From the NCBI GenBank assembly GCA_015222055.1, contig JADFUR010000105.1, positions 1 through 33,093 of the forward strand: a DNA stretch of 33,093 nt, in the 5' to 3' direction. Made by a program: the position numbers and the translations under genes. The notes under the pieces are model-generated. The model did no database searches. It saw only the letters and a program-made list of their open reading frames with translations, and had not been told where the DNA came from. This DNA is from Bacteroidota bacterium. Lineage in GTDB: Bacteria; Bacteroidota; Bacteroidia; Bacteroidales; B39-G9. Positions within the stretch are counted from its first letter, which is position 1; each line of letters opens with the position of its first letter. Shown piece after piece: positions 8,484 to 16,096 of the stretch.

Positions 8484-8651
8484 TTGAAAACCTTGGTTTA
8501 ATTAAGACTAAACCCACAAGGTTTCTGTTTTATTAATAGAAAGGCCGCTAAGCGATTAACTTTACAAAAAGACTGAAAGTTGTGAATCTGTTCGTCAATT
8601 TTTTATAAATCCGCTAAGCGACTATAATTTGTTTCAAACCTTGTGGGTTTT
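8484..8651 (+). repeat. Palindromic intergenic repeat, copy D, with compensatory change
   Basis: AAACCCACAAGGTTT (8510-8524) pairs perfectly over 15 bases with AAACCTTGTGGGTTT (8636-8650). Compared with copy A, the G-C pair at one stem position has become A-T on both sides, so pairing is preserved. The flank TTGAAAACCT at 8484 and the continuation CTGTTTTATTAATAGAAA match copy B. The interior contains CCGCTAAGCGATTAAC (8545-8560) and CCGCTAAGCGACTATA (8611-8626), a direct duplication related to CAGTTAAGTGGCTATA in copy B. Confidence 0.8.
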
Positions 8652-8740
8652 GCAACAAAAGAAATTTAACTTGTAGCATTTTTCCCTTAAAAAAGGAAAG
8701 ACGCTTAAATAAATCGAACAACAAAATTTAAATGTTTAGT

Positions 8741-8770
8741 AATAAATTTTAAGCCAAACCATGAGGGTTT
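8741..8770 (+). repeat. Palindromic intergenic repeat, copy E (3' half only)
   Basis: AATAAATTTTAAGCC followed by AAACCATGAGGGTTT (8756-8770) matches the right half of copy A with substitutions. It is another orphan 3' half. Together copies C, D and E fill most of the 8371-8895 gap, which otherwise holds AT-rich sequence and the ileS promoter. Confidence 0.6.
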
Positions 8771-8832
8771 ATACAAACACACGAGCTTCAAATTGTTAAT
8801 TATTTTATTTGTTAATTATTAATTACTAATTG

Positions 8833-8864
8833 TTTGCATTTTTATTCTTGTAACTCTATCTTTG
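8833..8864 (+). promoter_or_regulatory. Bacteroidota-type promoter for ileS
   Basis: A -33 element TTTG (8833-8836), a 20-base spacer and a -7 element TATCTTTG (8857-8864) match the TTTG/TAnnTTTG pattern of the Bacteroidota primary sigma factor exactly. The ileS ATG lies 31 bases downstream, behind an AAGGA that could serve as a weak ribosome binding site. Confidence 0.8.
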
Positions 8865-8895
8865 TGTGTTTTTTTAATAAAATTTAAGGATAAAA

Positions 8896-11800
8896 ATGAG
8901 CTCAAAATTCGCAGAATACAAACAATTAAACTTATCGGAAACCAATAAAAAAATACTTGACTATTGGGATAAGGACGATACTTTTCATAAGAGTATTTCT
9001 ACTCGTCAAGGAAAACCATCATTTGTGTTTTACGAAGGACCTCCTTCAGCAAATGGCAAACCAGGCATTCACCATGTTATGGCTCGAACTATTAAAGATA
9101 TGTTTTGCCGATACAAAACCTTACAAGGTTTTCTTGTAAAAAGAAAAGCCGGATGGGATACTCACGGATTACCAGTTGAGCTTGGTGTTGAAAAATCGTT
9201 AGGAATAACAAAAGATGATATTGGAAAAAAAATCTCTGTTGAAGAATATAATAACACCTGCCGTAAAGATGTGATGAAATTCACCGATATCTGGGAAGAC
9301 CTTACTCACAAAATGGGTTATTGGGTTAATATGGACGACCCATATATTACTTACGACAATAAATATATTGAAACACTTTGGTATTTATTAAAACAATTAT
9401 ACAATAAAAAATTATTATATAAAGGTCATTCTATTCAACCTTATTCTCCTGCGGCAGGAACAGGTTTAAGCACACACGAATTAAACCAACCCGGCTGTTA
9501 TCGTGATGTTAAAGACACAACTTGCGTTGCTCAGTTTAAGCTTGTTAAAAACGAAAAATCTAATTTCCTTTTTGAAAAAACCGAAAATGAAGTTTATTTT
9601 ATAGCTTGGACAACCACACCGTGGACCCTTTTATCAAACACAGCATTAGCTGTAGGAAAAGGAATTTCATATGTTTTGGTTAAAACATTTAATCCATATA
9701 CAGGCATACCTATTACTGTGGTTATTGGTAAAGATGTTTTGTCGGTTCATTTTCCTGAAAAAAACAAAGATTTAAGTTTTGATGAATATAAAAAAGGTGA
9801 TAAAAACATACCTTTTGAAATACTTGATAAATTTACAGGAAAAGATATTGAAGGAATTCGTTACGAACAACTTTTACCTTATCAGCAACCAACCGATGGT
9901 GATGCTTTTAGAGTAATTATTGGCGATTTTGTTACAACCGAAGAAGGTACAGGCATTGTTCATATTGCCCCTAGTTTTGGTGCCGACGATAATCGTGTTT
10001 GTAAACTTAATGGAATTGGTTCATTAACTCTTGTTACTAAAAAAGGTAAGTTTGTTGATGGTGTTGGCGAGTTTAGCGGCAGAGTTGTAAAAAATGCTTT
10101 TGATGAAAATCTAACAGATAAAGATACTAGTGTTGATGTTGATATATCTGTAAAATTAAAGCTCGACAACAAAGCTTTTAAAATAGAAAAACATGTTCAC
10201 TCATACCCACACTGCTGGAGAACAGACAAACCGATTCTATATTATCCTTTAGATTCTTGGTTTGTGAAAACAACCGCTGTAAAAGATAAGTTAATAACTC
10301 TCAACAAAACAATAAATTGGAAACCACAATCAACTGGTAGCGGACGTTTCGGTAAATGGCTCGAAAACCTTGTTGATTGGAATCTTTCTCGCTCTCGATT
10401 TTGGGGAACACCTTTGCCTATTTGGGTTACGAAAGACAGAAATGAAATTATTTGTATTGGCTCTGTTGAAGAATTAAAAAACGAAGCAGATAAATCTGTT
10501 CAAGCCGGATTTATGGACAACAACACTTTGTCTGATTTTGTTGTTAATGATTTCTCAAAAGATAATTATAACAAAATTGATTTACATCGTCCTTTTGTAG
10601 ATACTATTATTTTAGTTTCAGATACCGGACAAAAAATGTATCGCGAACCCGACCTAATTGATGTTTGGTTTGATTCCGGTTCAATGCCTTATGCTCAATT
10701 GCATTATCCGTTTGAGAATAAAGACGATTTTAAAGGTTCTTTTCCTGCAGATTTTATTGCTGAAGGCGTTGACCAAACACGTGGCTGGTTTTTCACTCTC
10801 CACGCAATTGCCGGAATGCTATTCGATTCTGTAGCATTTAAAAACATAATCTCTAACGGGCTTGTGCTTGACAAAAACGGAGAAAAAATGTCTAAACGAA
10901 AAGGAAACACGGTTGATCCTTTTAGTACTATTGAAAAGTATGGCTCCGACCCTCTTCGTTGGTATATAATCACGAATTCGCAACCGTGGGATAATCTTAA
11001 ATTTAATATTGAAGGCATTGACGAAGTAAGAAGAAAATTCTTTGGAACTCTTTATAACACATACTCTTTCTTTGCTCTTTATGCAAATGTTGATAATTTC
11101 TCTTATGAGGAAAAAGAAATTCCAATAAATGAAAGACCAGAAATCGACAGATGGATAATGTCTTTACTAAATTCATTGGTTAAAAATGTTGAAACGTATT
11201 ATAATAATTACGAACCAACAAAAGCCGGTCGTGCAATTCAATTTTTTGTGACTGAGAATTTAAGTAACTGGTATGTTCGTTTAAACAGAAAACGTTTCTG
11301 GGGCGGAGAATATTCAAAAGATAAAATTGCAGCTTATCAAACTTTATATACCTGTCTTGAAACAATATCAGTAATTGCATCGCCCATTGCTCCTTTTTGC
11401 ATGGATCAATTATATCAAGACCTTAATAAAGTATCGCAGAAGCACGAATCCGGTTCTGTTCATTTGTCTGTTTTTCCAACATATAACTCAGATTGTATCG
11501 ATACCGAGCTCGAAAAAAGAATGGATCTCGCACAGAAAATCTCTTCAATGGTTCTTAGTCTCAGACGAAAAGTAAGCATTAGAGTGCGTCAACCTTTGAG
11601 CAAAATAATGATACCTGTACATGATGAGACAACAAAAAATTATATTGAAGCCGTAAAAAATATTATTCTTTCGGAAACAAACGTTAAAGATATTGAATAC
11701 TTAAGCGACACAACTGATATCTTGGTTAAAAAAATAAAGCCTAACTTTAAAATTTTAGGACCAAAATACGGCAAATTAATGAAACAAATTTCTGCTTGTC

Positions 11801-12258
11801 TAAGTAAATTAAATCAGAAAGATATTGCAGAATTTGAAAATAATGGTAAATTTGTTTTCTTTGTAAACGAAGAACCGATTGAACTTAGCATTAATGATGT
11901 TGAAATAATTTCGGAAGATATTCCGGGTTGGTTGGTAGCAAATGAAGGAAAACTTACTGTTGCTCTTGATATTAATATTACAGAAGAATTAAAACAAGAA
12001 GGTATTGCTCGTGAATTTATTAATCGTATTCAAAATTTAAGAAAAGATAGGGGTTTTGACGTAACAGATAAAATCACCCTTAATATTCAGAAACACGATT
12101 TAATAAATGTTGCCATTAATACACACAAAAAATATATAGGAACACAAACTTTAGCAACATCTGTAAATTTAGTTGAAAAATTAGAAGTTAATAATGCTAA
12201 AGATGTTGAGATTGATGAAGATATAAAAACAAGAATCAGCATAGAAAAAATTAATTAA
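8896..12258 (+). CDS. ileS: Isoleucyl-tRNA synthetase
   Basis: 1120 residues; charges tRNA-Ile with isoleucine in the cytoplasm and edits misactivated valine. The class I signature in HIGH position is GKPGIHH (54-60) after FVFYEGPPSANG, and the KMSKR loop is at 664-668 (KMSKRKGNTVDP). The editing (CP1) domain is marked by WTTTPWTLLSNTALAVG (about 238-254) and GTGIVHIAPSFGADD (about 352-366). WFDSGSMPYAQ and DQTRGWFFTLHA precede the KMSKR loop, as in the family, and an anticodon-binding domain follows. The length and the PSANGKPGIHH wording fit the long, eukaryote-like IleS type, which is the group associated with low mupirocin sensitivity; that phenotype is inference. It is first in a run with a DksA-like gene 13 bases downstream. 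Confidence 0.97.
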   Translation: MSSKFAEYKQLNLSETNKKILDYWDKDDTFHKSISTRQGKPSFVFYEGPPSANGKPGIHHVMARTIKDMFCRYKTLQGFLVKRKAGWDTHGLPVELGVEKSLGITKDDIGKKISVEEYNNTCRKDVMKFTDIWEDLTHKMGYWVNMDDPYITYDNKYIETLWYLLKQLYNKKLLYKGHSIQPYSPAAGTGLSTHELNQPGCYRDVKDTTCVAQFKLVKNEKSNFLFEKTENEVYFIAWTTTPWTLLSNTALAVGKGISYVLVKTFNPYTGIPITVVIGKDVLSVHFPEKNKDLSFDEYKKGDKNIPFEILDKFTGKDIEGIRYEQLLPYQQPTDGDAFRVIIGDFVTTEEGTGIVHIAPSFGADDNRVCKLNGIGSLTLVTKKGKFVDGVGEFSGRVVKNAFDENLTDKDTSVDVDISVKLKLDNKAFKIEKHVHSYPHCWRTDKPILYYPLDSWFVKTTAVKDKLITLNKTINWKPQSTGSGRFGKWLENLVDWNLSRSRFWGTPLPIWVTKDRNEIICIGSVEELKNEADKSVQAGFMDNNTLSDFVVNDFSKDNYNKIDLHRPFVDTIILVSDTGQKMYREPDLIDVWFDSGSMPYAQLHYPFENKDDFKGSFPADFIAEGVDQTRGWFFTLHAIAGMLFDSVAFKNIISNGLVLDKNGEKMSKRKGNTVDPFSTIEKYGSDPLRWYIITNSQPWDNLKFNIEGIDEVRRKFFGTLYNTYSFFALYANVDNFSYEEKEIPINERPEIDRWIMSLLNSLVKNVETYYNNYEPTKAGRAIQFFVTENLSNWYVRLNRKRFWGGEYSKDKIAAYQTLYTCLETISVIASPIAPFCMDQLYQDLNKVSQKHESGSVHLSVFPTYNSDCIDTELEKRMDLAQKISSMVLSLRRKVSIRVRQPLSKIMIPVHDETTKNYIEAVKNIILSETNVKDIEYLSDTTDILVKKIKPNFKILGPKYGKLMKQISACLSKLNQKDIAEFENNGKFVFFVNEEPIELSINDVEIISEDIPGWLVANEGKLTVALDINITEELKQEGIAREFINRIQNLRKDRGFDVTDKITLNIQKHDLINVAINTHKKYIGTQTLATSVNLVEKLEVNNAKDVEIDEDIKTRISIEKIN

Positions 12259-12271
12259 AACCTTTACAGTA

Positions 12272-12661
12272 ATGGTAGAAAATAGTGTAAGATATTCGGA
12301 TGAAGATCTTCAAGAATTTAAATTAATTATTGAAGAAAAACTAGCAAAGGCTGAAAACAATTTTGAAATTCTAAAAAAAACTTTGTCACATAAATTCAGT
12401 AATGATATACAAGACACCTCTCCCACATTTAAAGTTTTAGAAGAAGGTGCGTCTGTTTTATCAAAAGAAGAAATTAGCGAATTGGCTCAACGGCAAAAAA
12501 AATTCATTGAGCACCTTAAAGCCGCTCTTGTTAGGATTGAAAATAAAACTTATGGTATATGCAGGGAAACAGGTAAACTAATCTCTAAAGAGCGTTTGCG
12601 TGCCGTTCCTCATGCCACTTTAAGCATTGATGCTAAACGCAATCAAAAAGCAAAAAAATAA
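12272..12661 (+). CDS. DksA/TraR-family protein without zinc-binding cysteines
   Basis: 129 residues. The N-terminal ~90 residues are helical and charged (coiled-coil-like). The C-terminus carries the family signature YGICRETGKLISKERLRAVP (94-113) followed by HATLSI. In classical DksA this region is a C4 zinc finger. Here only Cys97 remains; the other ligand positions are Thr, Pro/His and similar. That Cys-poor form is, as I recall, common in the Bacteroidota members of this family, so it is not decay. The likely role is an RNA-polymerase secondary-channel regulator acting on transcription initiation. It is 13 bases after ileS, the usual ileS-dksA-lspA order of the phylum, and is followed at once by a terminator. 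Confidence 0.85.
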   Translation: MVENSVRYSDEDLQEFKLIIEEKLAKAENNFEILKKTLSHKFSNDIQDTSPTFKVLEEGASVLSKEEISELAQRQKKFIEHLKAALVRIENKTYGICRETGKLISKERLRAVPHATLSIDAKRNQKAKK

Positions 12662-12668
12662 TTTTATT

Positions 12669-12709
12669 CAATTGTGTATCTTTTTACACAATTGTTTTTT
12701 TCTTTTTTG
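12669..12709 (+). terminator. Intrinsic terminator between the DksA-like gene and lspA
   Basis: CAATTGTGTA (12669-12678) and TACACAATTG (12685-12694) form a perfect 10-bp stem with a 6-base loop, followed by a T-rich tract (12695-12709). It starts 7 bases after the DksA-like stop, and the tract ends 9 bases before the lspA start. lspA transcription therefore needs read-through or a promoter inside the upstream gene. Confidence 0.75.
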
Positions 12710-12718
12710 AAATAAACT

Positions 12719-13378
12719 ATGAATAAATCAATATTACGAAACATATCAAAATCGAAATTAGCGATTTTGACAGTCTTTATAATTTTGTTTCTCGACCAAT
12801 CACTCAAAATTTGGATTAAAACCCATATGTTTTTAGGCCAAGAAATTCATGTCTTTGGCAATTGGTTTATTATTCATTTTACAGAGAATAATGGAATGGC
12901 TTTTGGTTATGAATTTGCCGGAAATTTTGGTAAAATTTTTTTAAGCCTTTTTAGAATATTCGCTGTTGCTATAATTGCTTGGTATCTTCATAAACTTATA
13001 AAAAGCAATGCTCCAACGATTGTTGTTATTTGTGTTTCGTTAATTTTTGCCGGTGCAATAGGTAATATTATTGATAGTGCTTTTTATGGAATGATTTTTA
13101 ATGAAAGCTATTATCAAATAGCAAGCCTTTTTCCTGAAGGTGGTGGTTATTCAAGTTTTCTTCACGGAAAAGTTGTTGATATGCTTTATTTTCCTGTGAT
13201 CTCAGGTCATTTTCCCCAATGGTTTCCTTTTTGGAAATCTCAAGAATTTATTTTCTTTCGCCCAATATTTAATATTGCAGACTCTTCAATTTCAATTGGA
13301 GTCTTTTTAATTATTTTTTTTCAAAGAAAATTCTTTAAAGACTATGATAAAAAACCAAAAAACGAAATAATAAATTAA
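12719..13378 (+). CDS. lspA: Lipoprotein signal peptidase (signal peptidase II)
   Basis: 219 residues; cleaves the signal peptide of acylated prolipoproteins in the inner membrane. Visible motifs are FLDQSLKIWI (about 24-33), FTENNGMAFG (54-63), GAIGNIIDS (112-120, catalytic Asp119) and FNIADSSISIG (184-194, catalytic Asp188). Four hydrophobic helices are consistent with the family. It is longer than the ~160 residues of proteobacterial enzymes because of an insertion between the two catalytic motifs (about 125-180), as usual in Bacteroidota. Its substrates would include the lipoproteins encoded in this window (the MacA-like adaptor and the DUF4292 protein). A terminator hairpin lies immediately before the start. 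Confidence 0.95.
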   Translation: MNKSILRNISKSKLAILTVFIILFLDQSLKIWIKTHMFLGQEIHVFGNWFIIHFTENNGMAFGYEFAGNFGKIFLSLFRIFAVAIIAWYLHKLIKSNAPTIVVICVSLIFAGAIGNIIDSAFYGMIFNESYYQIASLFPEGGGYSSFLHGKVVDMLYFPVISGHFPQWFPFWKSQEFIFFRPIFNIADSSISIGVFLIIFFQRKFFKDYDKKPKNEIIN

Positions 13379-13467
13379 CCCAAAAAATTCACAAATTTTA
13401 TACAATTAAGTAATTAACAATTTTGAGTATTCCTAAATCGTAGTTATCATCCCGCACCCCCATAGCA

Positions 13468-13502
13468 TATTCATATAATTCACGCCCTTTTTTATATGAA
13501 TA
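13468..13502. repeat. Perfect 11-bp inverted repeat between convergent genes
   Basis: TATTCATATAA (13468-13478) is exactly complementary to TTATATGAATA (13492-13502), with a 13-base loop containing a GCCC core. It sits between the convergent lspA and FkbM methyltransferase genes. A short AAGAG/CTCTT pair follows. No strong T-run is present, so a bidirectional terminator is only a possibility. Confidence 0.5.
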
Positions 13503-13546
13503 AGAGGGTTAAGCTCTTTTAAACAAAATCAAAACCTCTAAAACAT

Positions 13547-14290
13547 TTATTTATTGGGGAAGAAATAAAAATCAGAATTAATTTTTTTAATATTGTTTTC
13601 GTCAACGTCAATAAGTTGACTTTGTTTGTTTAAGTATTTGGGGCTGTATTCTAATTCTTTAAAAAAATCGTAAACTGTTCGGCGATTCTTCTCACCACCT
13701 AATTCGGATTGAACAATGGGTCTAAATTTTTCTATCGTTTTTCTAAAATTAAGAAATACCTGACTTTCATATCCTTCAACATCACATTTTACAAAATCCA
13801 AACGGTCAATATCGGCAAATATTTCATCAGGAATCCTCATTTCAACCTCATAAAAATTTACATATTCTTCTTTCGCTGTTGAAACAATTTTTGTCATTCC
13901 ATGGTGCAATCGTCCATTTTTTTGTGGCGTTCCCATTTTTACAATTTTGTTTTCCCCTCCTAAGGCATACGGAAATAATCTTAAATTTTTTGATTTACTC
14001 ATCAAAACATTTTTTTTCCATATTTCTCCAAATAAAGGAATTGGTTCTACCGCTAATACCTGCCCATTATCTCCAGTTAATTTAGACAAATACGTTGAAT
14101 AATATCCTAGATTTGCACCAAGGTCTATACATAAAAAATCTTTCTTTATAATCTTTTTCAAAAAAAACAATTCCTTACACTGCTTTTTGAAAAATTCATT
14201 TAAAACAAATTTTACATAAATTTTGCTTATAAATGTCAAATATCCTTTTAGTCCTAATATTTTTAGTAATACGTTTCTAATTATTTTCAT
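13547..14290 (-). CDS. FkbM-family SAM-dependent methyltransferase
   Basis: 247 residues. The SAM-binding motif I is CIDLGANLGYYSTYL (about 54-68), followed by an acidic motif in VLAVEPIP (about 79-86). The late FkbM motif RLDFVKCDVEGYES (about 163-176) and RPIVQSELGGEKN are clear. FkbM proteins are O-methyltransferases acting on polyketides, glycans or glycolipids. Here no biosynthetic cluster is adjacent, so the acceptor is unknown; a cell-surface glycan is a reasonable guess. The first ~40 residues are basic and hydrophobic and might associate with the membrane. The gene follows DUF4834 by 16 bases on the same strand, so they are probably co-transcribed. Confidence 0.88.
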   Translation of the reverse strand: MKIIRNVLLKILGLKGYLTFISKIYVKFVLNEFFKKQCKELFFLKKIIKKDFLCIDLGANLGYYSTYLSKLTGDNGQVLAVEPIPLFGEIWKKNVLMSKSKNLRLFPYALGGENKIVKMGTPQKNGRLHHGMTKIVSTAKEEYVNFYEVEMRIPDEIFADIDRLDFVKCDVEGYESQVFLNFRKTIEKFRPIVQSELGGEKNRRTVYDFFKELEYSPKYLNKQSQLIDVDENNIKKINSDFYFFPNK

Positions 14291-14306
14291 TATTTTTAAA
14301 TTGTTT

Positions 14307-14540
14307 TTATTCGTCTACCTCCTCATAATCAACATATTCTCCCATGTCTTTTGGATAAGTTTTTTTCTGCTCTGAATTTTCAACAGTAATGTTTCCCTCT
14401 TTCTTTTCTTGCTTAGCAAAATTATCCTTAGAGTTATTATTATAATTGTTTAAAAATTTTTTAATAAAATATCTAAATAGAATTTTTATTAAATAAAAAA
14501 CTATCACAAAAACTAATATGAATTTTAAAAAAGAAGTCAT
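14307..14540 (-). CDS. DUF4834-like small membrane protein
   Basis: 77 residues. One N-terminal membrane segment (about 5-28, LKFILVFVIVFYLIKILF) is followed by a basic stretch, an Asn/Lys/Glu-rich linker and a conserved-looking tail with YPKDMGEYVDYEEVDE. The helix plus GEYVDYEEV tail is the pattern I associate with DUF4834, a small Bacteroidota family of unknown function. The tail would face the cytoplasm or periplasm depending on insertion; the basic residues after the helix favour a cytoplasmic tail. It precedes the FkbM gene by 16 bases. Its -7-like promoter element lies about 23 bases upstream. Confidence 0.75.
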   Translation of the reverse strand: MTSFLKFILVFVIVFYLIKILFRYFIKKFLNNYNNNSKDNFAKQEKKEGNITVENSEQKKTYPKDMGEYVDYEEVDE

Positions 14541-14562
14541 AGGAAAATTTTATTTTGTCCGC

Positions 14563-14570
14563 AAAAATAC
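14563..14570 (-). promoter_or_regulatory. Possible -7 promoter element for the DUF4834-FkbM pair
   Basis: Read on the minus strand this is TATTTTTG, a full match to TAnnTTTG, 22 bases before the DUF4834 ATG. No well-spaced TTTG -33 element is present (the nearest is only 13 bases upstream), so the assignment rests on the -7 box. Confidence 0.4.
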
Positions 14571-14650
14571 AAAATAACAAAACAAATAGGAAATATAAAA
14601 ATTTGAAGTGTGAGATATTATGTTTTAATTTATTTGCAATCATTAAAATT

Positions 14651-14679
14651 AAAAAAGGCTGCCAAAATAATTGACAGCC
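14651..14679 (-). terminator. Intrinsic terminator of kbl
   Basis: On the minus strand GGCTGTCAA and TTGGCAGCC form a 9-bp stem (one U-G pair) with a 5-base loop, followed by six T (14656 down to 14651) and more AT. It begins 24 bases after the kbl stop codon. Confidence 0.8.
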
Positions 14680-14702
14680 CCTCAAATATAAAAATAAGAG
14701 TA

Positions 14703-15890
14703 TTAAATAATTTTTAATTCTTTACCAACTTTAATAAAAGCAGCAACTGCTTTGTCAACATCTTCTTTACTGTGAGCTGCCGATAGCTGAACTCTAATAC
14801 GTGCTTTTTCTTTTGGAACAACAGGATAAACAAAACCTATAACATAAACACCTTCTTGGAGTAACTCGTTTGCAAATTTTACTGCTAGTGGTGCATCATA
14901 AATCATAACAGGAACAATAGCTGTATCGCCTTTAACAAGATCAAATCCGGCAGTGTCCATCTTTTCTCTGAAATACTTTGCATTTTCCATTGTTTTGTCT
15001 CTCAATTCATGAGACTCTTCTAACATATCAATAACTTTTATAGTAGCACCAACAATTGCAGGAGCCAAAGTGTTAGAAAATAAATATGGACGTGAACGCT
15101 GACGTAACATTTCAATAATTTCTTTTCGTCCAGATGTGCAACCACCATTTGCTCCACCCATAGCTTTACCAAAGGTAGTTGTTATAATATCTATTTTTCC
15201 CAGTACACCGCAATGCTCAGCAGTTCCTCTTCCTGTTGCACCAATATATCCGGATGCATGAGAATCGTCTACCAGAACTAATGCATCATATTTTTCTGCC
15301 AAATCACAAATTCCTTTTAAATTAGCAATATCACCATCCATTGAAAAAACACCATCGGTAGCAATAAGCCTATATTTTGCGTCTTTTGCGTCTTGTAAAC
15401 ATTTCTCCAACTCTTCCATGTTAGAATGTTTATATCTGAAACGTTGTGCTTTACATAATCTAACACCATCAATAATTGAAGCATGGTTTAACTCGTCAGA
15501 AATCAAAGCACTATCCTTACCAAGAAGCGGTTCAAAAACACCACCATTAGCGTCGAAACATGCGGCATAAAGAATTGTATCTTCTGTTCCTAAAAATTTC
15601 GAAACTCTTTCTTCCAAATCTTTATGTATTTGCTGTGTTCCGCAAATAAACCTAACAGATGAAAGGCCATAGCCCCATTTTTCCATTGTTTCTGATGCAG
15701 CCTTAGCTACCTCTTTATTGTCTGCTAATCCTAAATAATTGTTAGCACAAAAATTTAACACATTTTCTCCTGTAGACACCTTAATGTTTGCACTTTGAGG
15801 AGTTGTGATAATTCTCTCTTCTTTATAAAGACCTTGTTCTTTAAGTTCTTTAAAAGTCTCTTGAAGATCTTGTTTTATTTTTCCAAACAT
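14703..15890 (-). CDS. kbl: Glycine C-acetyltransferase (2-amino-3-ketobutyrate CoA ligase)
   Basis: 395 residues, the usual length. A PLP enzyme of the alpha-oxoamine synthase family that cleaves 2-amino-3-ketobutyrate with CoA to glycine and acetyl-CoA. Visible family features are [13 protein letters not shown] (46-58), [16 protein letters not shown] (78-93), the PLP-ring Asp/His segment [11 protein letters not shown] (207-217) and the PLP lysine in [13 protein letters not shown] (Lys242). Related 8-amino-7-oxononanoate synthases share the fold, but the [12 protein letters not shown] wording and the divergent threonine dehydrogenase gene 206 bases away identify Kbl. The pair forms the threonine-to-glycine route. 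A strong terminator follows the gene. Confidence 0.95.
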   Translation of the reverse strand: MFGKIKQDLQETFKELKEQGLYKEERIITTPQSANIKVSTGENVLNFCANNYLGLADNKEVAKAASETMEKWGYGLSSVRFICGTQQIHKDLEERVSKFLGTEDTILYAACFDANGGVFEPLLGKDSALISDELNHASIIDGVRLCKAQRFRYKHSNMEELEKCLQDAKDAKYRLIATDGVFSMDGDIANLKGICDLAEKYDALVLVDDSHASGYIGATGRGTAEHCGVLGKIDIITTTFGKAMGGANGGCTSGRKEIIEMLRQRSRPYLFSNTLAPAIVGATIKVIDMLEESHELRDKTMENAKYFREKMDTAGFDLVKGDTAIVPVMIYDAPLAVKFANELLQEGVYVIGFVYPVVPKEKARIRVQLSAAHSKEDVDKAVAAFIKVGKELKII

Positions 15891-16008
15891 TTTATTTTTT
15901 TTTACGATTTAACTTAACTCAATAAACATACAAGTATATTATATTTAAAAATTCAAAATTAATATTATTTTTTTGTTAAAAACATGATTTTTAACAATAA
16001 AAAATTTA

Positions 16009-16037
16009 TTGTTTAGCTAATTAAAATTTTATCTTTG
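16009..16037 (+). promoter_or_regulatory. Promoter candidate for tdh
   Basis: A -7 element TATCTTTG (16030-16037) matches TAnnTTTG exactly, with TTG at 16009-16011 and an 18-base spacer. The tdh ATG lies 59 bases downstream. The same intergenic region must hold the divergent kbl promoter; a TATACTTG on the minus strand is its best but imperfect candidate. Confidence 0.65.
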
Positions 16038-16096
16038 CTCTTAAATATTATTAATAAATTATTCGTTTTTAAACTTTTTATATAAAATACAAACGT

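Noticed and set aside
3216-8770. CRISPR array
   Set aside because: The repeats are few, diverged, separated by genes and long unrelated stretches, and lack regular spacers and cas genes.
9960-11018. Minus-strand frames inside ileS
   Set aside because: They are shadows of a strongly conserved gene; no independent motif.
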